Below, piece by piece: positions 16,460 to 25,819 of a stretch of 64,000 nt of DNA. Under the pieces are notes generated by a model that saw only the letters and a program-made list of their open reading frames with translations, was not told the origin of the DNA and did no database searches. A program made the position numbers and the translations under genes. The stretch's first letter is position 1. Each line of letters starts with the position of its first letter. Source of the DNA: Psychroserpens luteolus (lineage in GTDB: Bacteria; Bacteroidota; Bacteroidia; Flavobacteriales; Flavobacteriaceae); assembly GCF_021032705.1 (NCBI RefSeq), contig NZ_JAHVXI010000002.1:372001-436000 (forward strand), read 5' to 3'.

Positions 16460-17728
16460 ATGAAATCAAAGATTAACAAATTCGAAAGAAAAATGAAAAT
16501 GACGAGTAAACGCATTTTATCATTTTTTGCAGTATTGCTCCTAGTAGGAACAACAGTTAATGCAACAACCACCAACACAGTAGAGTCAAACACGTCATAC
16601 AACTATGTTAGAGGTTATGGTAATTCTTTCATATTTGTAGAAGGTGGAATAGAGTTTTCTATTTTTCCTGATGGTCAATTTGATTTCTATATGCAAAATT
16701 ATGGACCAAACGTTAATGTAGGCATTAATACTAGAAATGTTTCAATTAGTTTCAATAGTGGTTATGACTATAATCCTTATGTTCAATATGACGATTATGG
16801 TGCTATTATTCAAATTGAGAACACTCCTATCTACTACGATTACTATGGACGTGTTACTCAAATAGGAAACATTAATATAAACTATAATAGTTATGGTCGT
16901 GTTGCTCGTTTAGGAGGATTATACGTTCATTATAACAGATATAGAACATTCACACACTGTACTGGGTTTATCAATGTTTATAATAGAGCATATGTGTTCA
17001 GACCATGGCATTCATATTATGTAATTCCACCTGTAAACTACTGTGTTGTATATGCAAGACCTTACAGACAATTTTATACGCCAGTTAGACATACATATTA
17101 TAGACCTTATAGAAACAATGTAAGACAAACTGTAAGAGTTGGTAGTCGAAGAGGTACTGTTGCAACTACAGGTCGTAGAGCAAACGAACGCTACAGACAA
17201 GAAGCTACTACAACAAGACGTGGTGGTGATAGAAATGTATCAAGTACAACTAGACGTGGAACTAGAAACGTATCATCTGGTACTTCTAGCACAAGAGGAA
17301 ATAGAGGAACGACGAGATCAAATTCTAGAATCACAAGAGATGATAATAGAGTAAACTCTGGAACAAGAGGCACAAGAGCTAATACAAGAACTGTTAGAGA
17401 TAATAGTAGAGCAAATACAAAGACGAAAAGAGATACTAGAATAAGAACAACTAATCCTAGATCAAATTCAGGAACTAGAAATGTGACCAAATCACCTAGG
17501 TCTGTGTCTAATAATAAAACGACAACTAGAAGCGTTAGAAAAAATACGAATGTTAGAAAACCAAACACACCTAATACTCGTATATCTAGTAACAAACGAA
17601 GCAACAAATCTTCTTCAACTGTAAAGCAGTCTAGAAGTAGAAAACAGTCTTCGGTAAGAACATCAAGTTCTAGAAGTTCTTCTAAAAGTAGAAGTTCAAG
17701 AACATCAAGAGGAAGATCACGATCGTAA
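16460..17728 (+). CDS. Secreted repeat protein with Arg/Ser/Thr-rich tail
   Basis: 422 residues from ATG 16460; the TTG at 16421 lies inside the promoter. A signal peptide follows a basic start (hydrophobic core at 19-34, cleavage near TVNA-TT). The IFPDG module FVEGGIEFSIFPDGQFDF (59-76) and four 16-residue repeats (111-126, 127-142, 143-158, 159-175) match the protein encoded at 13089. Residues 180-210 are rich in aromatic residues, Pro and Arg. Residues 210-422 are low-complexity Arg/Ser/Thr/Asn (many RGTR, TTRR, SRSS strings) and almost free of acidic and hydrophobic residues. The tail could bind polyanions such as extracellular DNA or LPS; that is inference. Confidence 0.8.
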   Translation: MKSKINKFERKMKMTSKRILSFFAVLLLVGTTVNATTTNTVESNTSYNYVRGYGNSFIFVEGGIEFSIFPDGQFDFYMQNYGPNVNVGINTRNVSISFNSGYDYNPYVQYDDYGAIIQIENTPIYYDYYGRVTQIGNININYNSYGRVARLGGLYVHYNRYRTFTHCTGFINVYNRAYVFRPWHSYYVIPPVNYCVVYARPYRQFYTPVRHTYYRPYRNNVRQTVRVGSRRGTVATTGRRANERYRQEATTTRRGGDRNVSSTTRRGTRNVSSGTSSTRGNRGTTRSNSRITRDDNRVNSGTRGTRANTRTVRDNSRANTKTKRDTRIRTTNPRSNSGTRNVTKSPRSVSNNKTTTRSVRKNTNVRKPNTPNTRISSNKRSNKSSSTVKQSRSRKQSSVRTSSSRSSSKSRSSRTSRGRSRS

Positions 17729-17760
17729 CAATATAAATTTTTTGGTTGGTTAGTAGAATG

Positions 17761-17800
17761 TCCCATAAGCCGTATGCCTCAAAGCACCTTATGGGATTTT
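17761..17800 (+). terminator. Rho-independent terminator
   Basis: 9-bp stem TCCCATAAG (17761-17769) with CTTATGGGA (17788-17796) followed by TTTT. It terminates the repeat-protein gene. Confidence 0.8.
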
Positions 17801-17830
17801 CTCGTTTAAAAAAATTAAAAGAATTCAATT

Positions 17831-18047
17831 ATGAAATCTAAACTATGCATATCCTAAAAATAGAAAACCTAAAAGATGGTGTGGAAATGAGCTTTCTAAG
17901 AAAGGAAAAAAATCAGACTGGGTTTTAGATGAAGTCAACCATATTCTAACGCTGTATCCAAGACACACAGCTCTAACACAGCATTATAAAATTAACACCA
18001 TAAAAGAGAACACTTTAGTTCTCGAACTGATAAGAAACAAAAAATAA
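17831..18047 (+). pseudogene. Small conserved-looking frame without a start codon (probable 5' frameshift)
   Basis: From 17835 to 18047 a 70-codon frame is open and reads as a coherent basic protein (NYAYPKNRKPKRWCGNEL, then KKSDWVLDEVNHILTLYPRH and ending IKENTLVLELIRNKK). It has no ATG, GTG or TTG near its beginning. An ATG at 17831 in another frame (MKSK) would give a natural start if a single-base indel lay at about 17835-17843. It is therefore a recently broken gene or a one-base sequence error. The family is unknown to me; the Trp-Cys-Gly centre and helical C-terminus suggest a small soluble protein. Confidence 0.5.
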
Positions 18048-18052
18048 GCGCA

Positions 18053-19516
18053 TTATTTTTTTAATCTTAAATACTTCATCATCATTGTAGAAATATCTTC
18101 GGAAACATTAAGCTTTAAAATTAAAATCCCATATACAATTGCTATTATTATAGATTTCAGGGCAATATTTACAAAAGGATTAAAAGGGAAATCCCAAAAG
18201 TAAAACCCTAATACAATAAATAATAATACTATCGAAATCTTTAAAGTTTCCGAAGTAAAAGGAAGCATACCAAATTTTTGATTTACAAAATAAACCTTTA
18301 TGGTATTATAAACAACAATAGCTATAAACGTAGCTAAAGCCGAACCGTTTATACCATAAAGCGGTATTAGAATTAAGTTTAATACAATGGCAAGTACAGC
18401 CAAAATAACACCAAACAACAATACAATACGATAATAGTCACTGTTAAACAAAATGGCATTATTATTCCCTAAAAGATTATCATACAATTTAGCGACACTA
18501 ATTAAAAACACGACAATTAAACCTCCGCTAAATTCGGGTGGAATTATGTCATAAAGTTCATTAATGTTTAAAACAATCAGCAAAAAAATAAATCCGCTAA
18601 TCACATAGAGCGTTAACGAACTACGCTGATACAAATCTTTGAGCTCTGTCTTATTGTTTTCATTTAAGAACTTCGCAGTTAAAGGCAATAAAATTTGATG
18701 CATAGCACGTTGTGGCACAGCAATTACTGTAGCAATAAAAACTGCAACGCTATAATGCGCAACTACTGAAATGGGCTCTATAAAGTTATTAAGCATCACT
18801 TTATCCAAGTCTAAAATAAGCGTTGCTATTGAACCAGCGATAATAATAAGTGACGAATACTTTAAAATAGAACTCAATTTGTCGATTTTGTTAAATCGAA
18901 ATACTGGTAAGCGCTTTGTAAACGCATATAACATCATGATAAATGCTCTTAATACGTATACACCAACAATTCCCATTAAAAATTGATCTATAGTAATCAC
19001 ATTGAAATACACCAAAAACAAAAGCGTCATGGCTCCAACACGATGAAATATCTCCTTCATAAAATTTCCAAATACCGTTTGCATTTGAACTTTCATCCAT
19101 GCATAGAACACTTCAAAGTAAGACATCGATATCGCTGTAATAAAAATATACCAGAGATAACTACGCACAATCTCATTTTTTTGAGACAGAATATCTGCGA
19201 TTGCATCATAAGCCAAATATCCTACAATAGCTACTGGAATAGATAAAACCAAAGGCAAAAGCAGCATGAGAGTAAGAAAACTATTAAGCGAATTTTTAGT
19301 TTTAAATGTGGAGTAAAACTTAACGATAGTGTTATGAGCACCAAAAGCCATAAGTGGCATCATGATGTTTGCTGCCGAAAGAACATAGGCAACTAATCCA
19401 TAATACTCATCTGTAATAAAATTGGTGTACAGAAAAAGTGCATTTATGGCTCCAATACCGAAACCTAAATACGTCGTTATAGTGTTTTTAAAGGATTGAT
19501 TTATAACAATTCCCAT
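18053..19516 (-). CDS. Polysaccharide flippase (Wzx/MATE-like membrane protein)
   Basis: A 487-residue polytopic protein with 12-14 predicted helices, of the polysaccharide-biosynthesis/oligosaccharide flippase family. The N-terminus NQSFKNTITTYLGFGIGAINALFLYT and the FGAHNTIVKFYS segment are typical. It should move lipid-linked glycan units across the inner membrane. Its start shares base 19516 with the stop of the upstream glycosyltransferase gene, which implies translational coupling. The following YfhO-like gene in the cluster is also glycan-related. Confidence 0.85.
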   Translation of the reverse strand: MGIVINQSFKNTITTYLGFGIGAINALFLYTNFITDEYYGLVAYVLSAANIMMPLMAFGAHNTIVKFYSTFKTKNSLNSFLTLMLLLPLVLSIPVAIVGYLAYDAIADILSQKNEIVRSYLWYIFITAISMSYFEVFYAWMKVQMQTVFGNFMKEIFHRVGAMTLLFLVYFNVITIDQFLMGIVGVYVLRAFIMMLYAFTKRLPVFRFNKIDKLSSILKYSSLIIIAGSIATLILDLDKVMLNNFIEPISVVAHYSVAVFIATVIAVPQRAMHQILLPLTAKFLNENNKTELKDLYQRSSLTLYVISGFIFLLIVLNINELYDIIPPEFSGGLIVVFLISVAKLYDNLLGNNNAILFNSDYYRIVLLFGVILAVLAIVLNLILIPLYGINGSALATFIAIVVYNTIKVYFVNQKFGMLPFTSETLKISIVLLFIVLGFYFWDFPFNPFVNIALKSIIIAIVYGILILKLNVSEDISTMMMKYLRLKK

Positions 19517-20793
19517 TAGATAATCTCAGACAAAAGTTTGGTTAGCGACTTTCTACTATACTGCTCCAATCCTATAGCACTTACGACTAATGAATCGGAT
19601 TTATATGCATCAAAATACGATAAAATTTGAGATTTCATGCGTTCCTTTTTGTCGTAGTAGAAATAATAACCTGTATTTGTGGCCTTTAAGATAGCCTCAA
19701 CATCAGAGTCCGTTGGGCCAACAGCAATAATAGGAGTACCAGACGCCATATATTCAAATAATTTTCCAGGAATGATCACTTTAGTATCTTCTGAATCAAT
19801 TTCTACCAATAATAATACTCGTGACGCCATTTGTTGTCTCAACGCTTCCTCATGCGTTACATAGCCTAAATTATTGATGTACCCTTCTAATCCGTAGTTT
19901 TTCATCGTTTGCAATACATCTTCGCTTACAACACCAATAAGTTTTAACTGAAACGCACTTCGGAAATCGTCATGCTCTTGAATAAGCTCACTAATAGCTT
20001 CCCATAAGTGTGTTGGATTGCGCTCTGAGAGCAAAGATCCTATATGTGATAAAGTGAACTTTTCGTCTTTTGGCGGCCGTTGAATATGATGCCTATCATA
20101 ACCATTTGTAATGACAGATATCGGAGTGTCTGTTTGAGACTCAAATTCTCGTTTTGTATTAGCACTGGTAACTATAATTTCATCTGCAAAATTAAGGACA
20201 GAGACTTCTAGCTGTTTGTGCTTTTCTTGTGAACGTTTCGTAAGTTTCAACTCTTTATGATATCCAATAGATGTCCACGGATCTCTAAAATCGGCCAACC
20301 ATTTTACATTCAATTGTTTTTTTAACTGAAATCCTATCAAGTGTAAACTATGTGGCGGACCAGTAGTTACAATCGTATCAATATGATGAGTTTTAATATA
20401 TTCTGCAAGAAATTTAACCGAAGGTTTTACCCAATTTTTACGAGCATCAGGAATAAAGAAGTTACCACGTACATACAATAACAGTTTCTGAATAAAAGAT
20501 TGTTTTTTTTGTTTTGGAATCACTCCTGAACTTATCTGCTTGACACCTTTTTTAGAAAGCATTTTTGCAAAACGATAGGGTTCATTAATAGGCTGCTTTA
20601 TTACTCGTAGATCTGCCGAAACTTCATGCAATAAACTCTCATCTACCATAGGATAGCTTGGGTTTTCTGGGCAATATACAATAGGTTCGATATCAAACCC
20701 TGGTAAATACTTGACAAATTTCAACCATCGCTGTACACCTGGTCCTCCTGCTGGTGGCCAATAATATGTGATGATAAGGATTTGCTTTTTCAT
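19516..20793 (-). CDS. Glycosyltransferase family 4 protein
   Basis: 425 residues, GT-B fold. The acceptor-side N-terminus is ITYYWPPAGGPGVQRWLKFVKYLP. The nucleotide-sugar side shows VITNGYDRHH, TLSHIGSLLSERNP, and KLFEYMASGTPIIAVGPTDSDVEAIL, the ExxxxxxG/E-type GT4 motif. It is likely a cytoplasmic transferase for an exopolysaccharide or LPS sugar. It overlaps the flippase gene by one base and is separated by 24 bases from the YfhO gene upstream on the same strand. Confidence 0.88.
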   Translation of the reverse strand: MKKQILIITYYWPPAGGPGVQRWLKFVKYLPGFDIEPIVYCPENPSYPMVDESLLHEVSADLRVIKQPINEPYRFAKMLSKKGVKQISSGVIPKQKKQSFIQKLLLYVRGNFFIPDARKNWVKPSVKFLAEYIKTHHIDTIVTTGPPHSLHLIGFQLKKQLNVKWLADFRDPWTSIGYHKELKLTKRSQEKHKQLEVSVLNFADEIIVTSANTKREFESQTDTPISVITNGYDRHHIQRPPKDEKFTLSHIGSLLSERNPTHLWEAISELIQEHDDFRSAFQLKLIGVVSEDVLQTMKNYGLEGYINNLGYVTHEEALRQQMASRVLLLVEIDSEDTKVIIPGKLFEYMASGTPIIAVGPTDSDVEAILKATNTGYYFYYDKKERMKSQILSYFDAYKSDSLVVSAIGLEQYSRKSLTKLLSEII

Positions 20794-20817
20794 TCGATTA
20801 AATTTTATGACTAAAAA

Positions 20818-23244
20818 TTAATCTTTGCGCTGCCTCAATCCAAACCAGAATCCGCCAACCAATAACAAGCCAAACACAATAGAACTTCCCAATGAGATCA
20901 TGCTTCCAGTCTGCACTACTTGAGGTTCAAATTTAAAAATAATCTTATGCTCTCCTGCTGGCACTTCAAGTCCGCGTAAAGCATAATTTACGCGCTGTAT
21001 TGGGACTTCGTTTCCATCAATTGTAGCTTGCCAGCCACTACCATAGTACATTTCAGAAAAGATTGCAAATCCATTATTTTTATTGGTCGATTTATACTCT
21101 AAATAATTTGGTTGATGCTTGGTTAACGTAATGTGGGCTAAAGAATCTACAACAAAACGCTGTGAAGACAAATTAGATACAGTAGTGACAGCTTTTATAG
21201 CTGTTTGTAAACTATCAAGTGCTTTTATTTCTTCATTTGCAGTTTGTATTTTCTCTAATTCTGAGATGAACCATGCATTACCATTAGCATCTTCGTTCAC
21301 AAAAGGGAATATTTGCCCTTCTTCTTCGGCAATAATATATTTCGTGTTAAGCATATTAAGCACGTTCATATTATTTCTTGCAATATGAAAATCAAAGAGT
21401 TCGTCAAATCGTTTCAACTTAGCAGCGTGATAACCACTTAAAGAATTATGGAAATAAGCGGCTCGAGCTGGTAAGCTCTGACCTTCACTAGACACATCCA
21501 ATACTCTAAAATGCCCTTTATCCTGCATAATTTCCTTATCTGCAGCATTGGCTTGATATGGTTTATTCACTTTAACTGCAGAAATAAAGTTCTCTGTATT
21601 CACATAACGACGATCAACTCCAACAAGATCAAATAAAATTAATCCTGCAAAAATGATAACAACTAGCGTTTCTGATAGTTTCTTTTTTAGGAACATAAAG
21701 ATCGTTCCAGCAGATAACAGCACCAAAATGAGTGTTCTCAATATATCTTGGGTAAAAAAGCCTCTTCGATCATCTCGCAAAGCGTCGATATAACCTTCAC
21801 CGTAATCGCCATAAAGCTGTCTATAGTAACCATCATTACTACCTGCAAAGTCAAAAGATCCTTTAAATACTAAAAATAACAAAGCCAATCCGCCAGCAAT
21901 TGCTACTGAAATCTTGAGCGCTTTAAGTTTACGTTCGTCCTTGTCAAAATCATTAAACAAGCGTGCCAAACCAAAAATTGCCAATACAGGAATACATAGC
22001 TCCAATATGACTTGAATGGAACTAACAGCTCTAAACTTATTGTATAAAGGCACATAATCGATAAAGAAGTCGGTTAAAAATCCAAGATTCTTTCCGTAAG
22101 ACAATAATAGCGATAAAATTGTACCACCAACAAGCCACCATTTAAGACGACCTCTCACTAAAAACAACGCAAAAACAAATAAGAAAATCACTACTGCTCC
22201 AACATAGGCAGGTGCTTCAACTATAGGTTGATCTCCCCAATATGTTGGTGCATTTTCAGATTCTTGCCTAGCTTGAGCTGGTGTTGCTCCAAGGTTTCTA
22301 AAAAACTTATAAATTTCAGAATCCTTACCTACATCCTCCCTATTTCCACCACCATATAACCTAGGAACATAGAGGTTGAAGGTTTCCATTTTTCCATAGC
22401 TATATTGAGTGATGTACTCTCTACTAAGTCCTGAATTTGCTTCCTTAGGTGAACCATCTGGATTAATGGTAAGTTCACTCTTTCCTCGTGTACTTTCTTT
22501 AACGTATTCTTGTGTTGCTAGAATATTAGTTGCATTAAGACCTATGGCTAATACAAGGGCTACTACCATCATTCCTACTGACTTAAAGAAATGTGGTAAC
22601 ATTTGTTTTTTATAGGCATCAATGAGATAACAAACACCTAAAACGAGTACCAATAGCATCAAATAATAGGTCATTTGAAAATGATTTGCGCCAATTTCTA
22701 AAGCTAAAGCTATAGCCGTGAGCAAAAAGCCAAAAATGTACTTTTGCCTGAACGTGAGTACAATTCCAGCTAGTACTAAAGGCATATAAGCTATGGCATG
22801 TGCTTTACTATTATGTCCAACACCAAGTATAATAATGAGGTAAGTGGAAAAGCCAAATGCTAAAGCTCCCAAAGCCGCAAGTTTAAAGTCAACCTTCAAT
22901 ACCAATAACAAGATGTAAAACCCTAAAAAATAGATAAATAGATAATCTGCAGGTCGTGGCAGAAATCGCAAAACTGAATCTAGTTTTTTAACATAATTAT
23001 GTGGATATCTGGCGCCCAATTGATAGGTTGGCATTCCTCCAAATGCACTATTGGTCCAGTAGGTTTCTTCACCTGTAGCAGCTTTAAAATCTTTTTGTTG
23101 CTGAGCCATACCAATATAATGCATGATATCACTTTGCTTGATTTGTTTGCCTTGTAAAACAGGACTAAAATAGGCTAATGAAATAACCACAAAACCAACA
23201 AGAACTAATAGGTGTGGTAAAAAATTTTTAAATGAAAATTGCAT
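20818..23244 (-). CDS. YfhO family polytopic membrane protein
   Basis: About 808 residues with about 13 hydrophobic helices and a large C-terminal extracytoplasmic domain. It matches the YfhO family: an early Asp-containing loop (QIKQSDIMHYIGMAQQ), the FGGMPTYQLGARYP loop, and the C-terminal EMYYGSGWQATIDGNEVPI...NYALRGLEVPAGEHKIIFKFEP block. YfhO proteins are GT-C-like enzymes that decorate cell-envelope polymers with sugars using lipid-linked donors. ATG 23244 is chosen; the longer frame begins at a TTG (23262). It is probably the first gene of the glycan operon after DUF4834. Confidence 0.85.
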   Translation of the reverse strand: MQFSFKNFLPHLLVLVGFVVISLAYFSPVLQGKQIKQSDIMHYIGMAQQQKDFKAATGEETYWTNSAFGGMPTYQLGARYPHNYVKKLDSVLRFLPRPADYLFIYFLGFYILLLVLKVDFKLAALGALAFGFSTYLIIILGVGHNSKAHAIAYMPLVLAGIVLTFRQKYIFGFLLTAIALALEIGANHFQMTYYLMLLVLVLGVCYLIDAYKKQMLPHFFKSVGMMVVALVLAIGLNATNILATQEYVKESTRGKSELTINPDGSPKEANSGLSREYITQYSYGKMETFNLYVPRLYGGGNREDVGKDSEIYKFFRNLGATPAQARQESENAPTYWGDQPIVEAPAYVGAVVIFLFVFALFLVRGRLKWWLVGGTILSLLLSYGKNLGFLTDFFIDYVPLYNKFRAVSSIQVILELCIPVLAIFGLARLFNDFDKDERKLKALKISVAIAGGLALLFLVFKGSFDFAGSNDGYYRQLYGDYGEGYIDALRDDRRGFFTQDILRTLILVLLSAGTIFMFLKKKLSETLVVIIFAGLILFDLVGVDRRYVNTENFISAVKVNKPYQANAADKEIMQDKGHFRVLDVSSEGQSLPARAAYFHNSLSGYHAAKLKRFDELFDFHIARNNMNVLNMLNTKYIIAEEEGQIFPFVNEDANGNAWFISELEKIQTANEEIKALDSLQTAIKAVTTVSNLSSQRFVVDSLAHITLTKHQPNYLEYKSTNKNNGFAIFSEMYYGSGWQATIDGNEVPIQRVNYALRGLEVPAGEHKIIFKFEPQVVQTGSMISLGSSIVFGLLLVGGFWFGLRQRKD

Positions 23245-23274
23245 AGAATGATTGACTTTCAATAGACTCGAAAA

Positions 23275-23550
23275 TTAGTCAATTTCTTCGTAATCTATGT
23301 ACTCTCCTACTTTTTTATTTGAAGTTGCTTTATCGTTTGGTATTTTATCAATAACTGTTTCGCCTTCTTTATGCTGCTGTTTTTGTTGATGCTGCTGAAA
23401 TTGGCCTTCAAATTTCTCTTGCATTTTTTTCGACATATATCGTACCATATAAGGTGCAAATAAGCGCGTTAGGATTTTTATTCCGTAGTACACCAAAAGT
23501 ATAATAAGAATGGTTCTTACAAAACCATATAATGATGCTTCTTGTAACAT
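23275..23550 (-). CDS. DUF4834 family small membrane protein
   Basis: 91 residues from ATG 23550; the longer frame starts at TTG 23568. One transmembrane helix (about residues 13-31, VRTILIILLVYYGIKIL) is followed by LFAPYMVRYMSKKMQEKF, a Gln/His-rich linker and the acidic C-terminus VGEYIDYEEID, which are hallmarks of the Bacteroidota DUF4834 family. It precedes the YfhO gene by 30 bases on the same strand and is divergent from the barrel protein at 23653. Function unknown. Confidence 0.82.
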   Translation of the reverse strand: MLQEASLYGFVRTILIILLVYYGIKILTRLFAPYMVRYMSKKMQEKFEGQFQQHQQKQQHKEGETVIDKIPNDKATSNKKVGEYIDYEEID

Positions 23551-23627
23551 TAAATTAAATTTATTCAAAAATACAATTATCTGTATTGAAAAACAGTTAT
23601 AAATACTTAAAAAAAATATAAAATCTC

Positions 23628-23635
23628 TATATTTG
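23628..23635 (+). promoter_or_regulatory. Bacteroidota -7 promoter element TATATTTG
   Basis: Exact TAnnTTTG match 17 bases before the ATG at 23653. Confidence 0.5.
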
Positions 23636-23652
23636 ACTTAAATCGATAGCCT

Positions 23653-24633
23653 ATGAACCTTGCTAAAAAAGCGCTTTTATTTACAACTTTGTTAATCACC
23701 CAGTTAACATTTTCTCAATACACCGAAGTAATTAATTCTAACAGACCAGGCGTTTCTCGAAGTGCGTTTTCTGTAGGAACAAATGTAGCTCAAATTGAAG
23801 TTGGTCCTTACATTTTAAAAGAAGAACATACACCTTTACAATATGAAGTATCTGGATTTGGTGCAGATTTTTCATTACGCTACGGTTTACTTTTTGAACA
23901 ATTAGAAATAAACTTAGAGGGTACCTATCAAAATGACACCTTTACAGATAACCGTTCTACTATAGCTGTAGAAGACAAACGCTCAAATTTCAAGAATTTT
24001 ACCTTTGGTGCAAAATATTTGGTATATGATCCTTATAAAAATGCAGAAGAAGACAAACCAAATTTGTACAGTTATCATGCTAATCGCTCATTTAAATGGA
24101 AATCATTAATTCCTGCAGTTGCTGTCTACGCTGGAGCAAATTTTGATTCTAAGAACAATCCTTACACTGCACCAGGAGTTGAAGGTTTTAGTCCTAAGAT
24201 CATGATTGCAACGCAAAACAATTTTTCTGGTGGTTGGGTTTTAGTACTTAACCTTATTAAAGATCGTATTGGAACAGACTATTCAGATTTTCAGTACATC
24301 ATCACGTTAACACATTCATTCAGTCCACAGTGGGTGATTTTTGGTGAAACGCAAGGGATTCAGAGTGATTTTTATGCCGATAATCTATTTCGATTTGGAG
24401 GTGCTTATTTATGGAGTAAAGATTTTCAATTAGACACTGCATTAACCTTTAACACAAAGGATACACCTTCTGTTTTTAGTGTGAACTTCGGAATGTCTTA
24501 CCGTTTTGATTTCCATAAAGATAAAGAAACAGACAACGGAACTTCTCGAAGTGATGCTGATAATAGAAAACCTAAAAAGAAGAACAAGAAAAAGAAAAGA
24601 AATGATGATTTTGATGATGACGGAAGTCTTTAA
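23653..24633 (+). CDS. Outer-membrane beta-barrel protein (MetA/phenol-degradation transporter-like)
   Basis: 326 residues with signal peptide (MNLAKKALLFTTLLITQLTFSQ). The mature part opens with NSNRPGVSRSAFSVGTNVAQIEVGP, the start typical of the transporter family PF13557, and alternates amphipathic strands such as FSLRYGLLFEQLEINLEG and WVIFGETQG, ending in VNFGMSYRFDF. Unusually, a tail of about 45 residues rich in Lys, Asp and Asn (KPKKKNKKKKRNDDFDDDG) follows the last barrel strand. It is probably an outer-membrane channel or surface protein with unknown substrate. The GNAT gene follows after 12 bases. Confidence 0.78.
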   Translation: MNLAKKALLFTTLLITQLTFSQYTEVINSNRPGVSRSAFSVGTNVAQIEVGPYILKEEHTPLQYEVSGFGADFSLRYGLLFEQLEINLEGTYQNDTFTDNRSTIAVEDKRSNFKNFTFGAKYLVYDPYKNAEEDKPNLYSYHANRSFKWKSLIPAVAVYAGANFDSKNNPYTAPGVEGFSPKIMIATQNNFSGGWVLVLNLIKDRIGTDYSDFQYIITLTHSFSPQWVIFGETQGIQSDFYADNLFRFGGAYLWSKDFQLDTALTFNTKDTPSVFSVNFGMSYRFDFHKDKETDNGTSRSDADNRKPKKKNKKKKRNDDFDDDGSL

Positions 24634-24645
24634 GCCTTGCTCTCT

Positions 24646-25767
24646 ATGATTACTGTAAAAGAAATTCACTCTAAAAAAGACTTAAAGGCATTTGTCAAAT
24701 TTCCTTTTAAACTAAACAAAGACTCTAAATCTTGGGTACCTCCTATTATAAAAGAAGAAGTTAGAACCTTTGATAAAAACGTAAACCCAGTATTTAATGA
24801 TGCTGAAGCACGTTTTTTCTTGGCCTATAAAAACGATACCATTGTTGGTCGTGTTGCAGCTATTATTAATTGGCTCGAGATTAAAGGAAAAAATGAAAAG
24901 AAAATGCGTTTTGGTTGGTTTGATGTCATAGATGACATTAATGTTACTAAGGCCTTATTAGAAAAAGTACATGAGATTGGTAAAGCTCAAAACTTAAAGT
25001 ATGTTGAAGGTCCTGTTGGGTTTTCAAATTTAGACAAAGTAGGCATTCTTACTGAAGGCTTTGATCAAATAGGTAGTATGATTACTTGGCATAATCTTCC
25101 GTATTATGCATCTCATTTTGAAGAATTAGGCTATGAAGTTGCTAAACGCTATTCTGAAAATGTGATGGAGTTTAAAAATATTCTTCCTGAATTTTTCTCC
25201 AGAGTCCAAACATTAATAAAAAAACGATATGAGCTTCGTGCTTTAAATTTCAATAAGAATAAAGATATAATGCCTTATACAGATGAAATGTTTGAGGTAT
25301 TTACCAAATCGCATGCTGTGTTATCGTCCTTTGTTGAGATTAATGATGAGCAGCGTGAATATTTCAAGAAAAAATTTATTGGTTTCCTAAATCCCGAATA
25401 TGTAAAGTTCGTTTTAGATAAAAATGATAAACTCGTTGGATTTGGAATTGTAACTCCATCCTATGCGAAAGCCCTTCAAAAAATGAAAGGCAAGTTATTT
25501 CCATTTGGAATTCGCCATTTATTACATGCAAAAAAGCACGCTAAGACCGTTACGTTCTATTTAATTGGTGTATTACCTGAATATCAAAATAAAGGTGTGA
25601 CAGCCATCTTATTCCACGAATTTCACAAGACATTTTCTGAAAAGGGCATAAAGTTGTGCATAAGAGGTCCAGAATTGGATGATAATGAAGCAATCCATAA
25701 ATTATGGAAGAATTTCAAGCCTGTTACTAATAAACGTCGTTGTACGTTTAAGAAAGACATTGTATAA
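24646..25767 (+). CDS. GNAT-like acetyltransferase family protein (373 aa)
   Basis: 373 residues. ATG 24646 is preferred to TTG 24637. The C-terminal half carries the GNAT features VTFYLIGVLPEYQNKGVTAILFHEFHKTF (acetyl-CoA loop QNKGV) and ELDDNEAIHKLWKNFKPV. The N-terminal half (KSWVPPIIKEEVRTFDKNVNP, FFLAYKNDTIVGRVAAI) is a second GNAT-like fold, so the protein may be a tandem GNAT. No signal peptide; the substrate is unknown. It is 12 bases behind the barrel gene, so both probably share the promoter at 23628. Confidence 0.78.
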   Translation: MITVKEIHSKKDLKAFVKFPFKLNKDSKSWVPPIIKEEVRTFDKNVNPVFNDAEARFFLAYKNDTIVGRVAAIINWLEIKGKNEKKMRFGWFDVIDDINVTKALLEKVHEIGKAQNLKYVEGPVGFSNLDKVGILTEGFDQIGSMITWHNLPYYASHFEELGYEVAKRYSENVMEFKNILPEFFSRVQTLIKKRYELRALNFNKNKDIMPYTDEMFEVFTKSHAVLSSFVEINDEQREYFKKKFIGFLNPEYVKFVLDKNDKLVGFGIVTPSYAKALQKMKGKLFPFGIRHLLHAKKHAKTVTFYLIGVLPEYQNKGVTAILFHEFHKTFSEKGIKLCIRGPELDDNEAIHKLWKNFKPVTNKRRCTFKKDIV

Positions 25768-25800
25768 AAAAATCCGATTCAAAATTGAATCGGATTTTTT
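25767..25800. terminator. Strong bidirectional terminator
   Basis: Perfect 16-bp inverted repeat: left arm 25767-25782, 2-base centre, right arm 25785-25800 (core AATCCGATTC / GAATCGGATT), with A and T runs at the ends. It separates convergent genes. Confidence 0.92.
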
Positions 25801-25819
25801 ATATGAATATATCTATTTC

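Noticed and set aside
17191-17766. 191-codon Leu/Val/Asp-rich frame on the minus strand
   Set aside because: It is the antisense of the Arg/Ser-rich tail of the plus-strand gene; the composition arises from the complement of Arg/Ser codons. It crosses the terminator and has no promoter.
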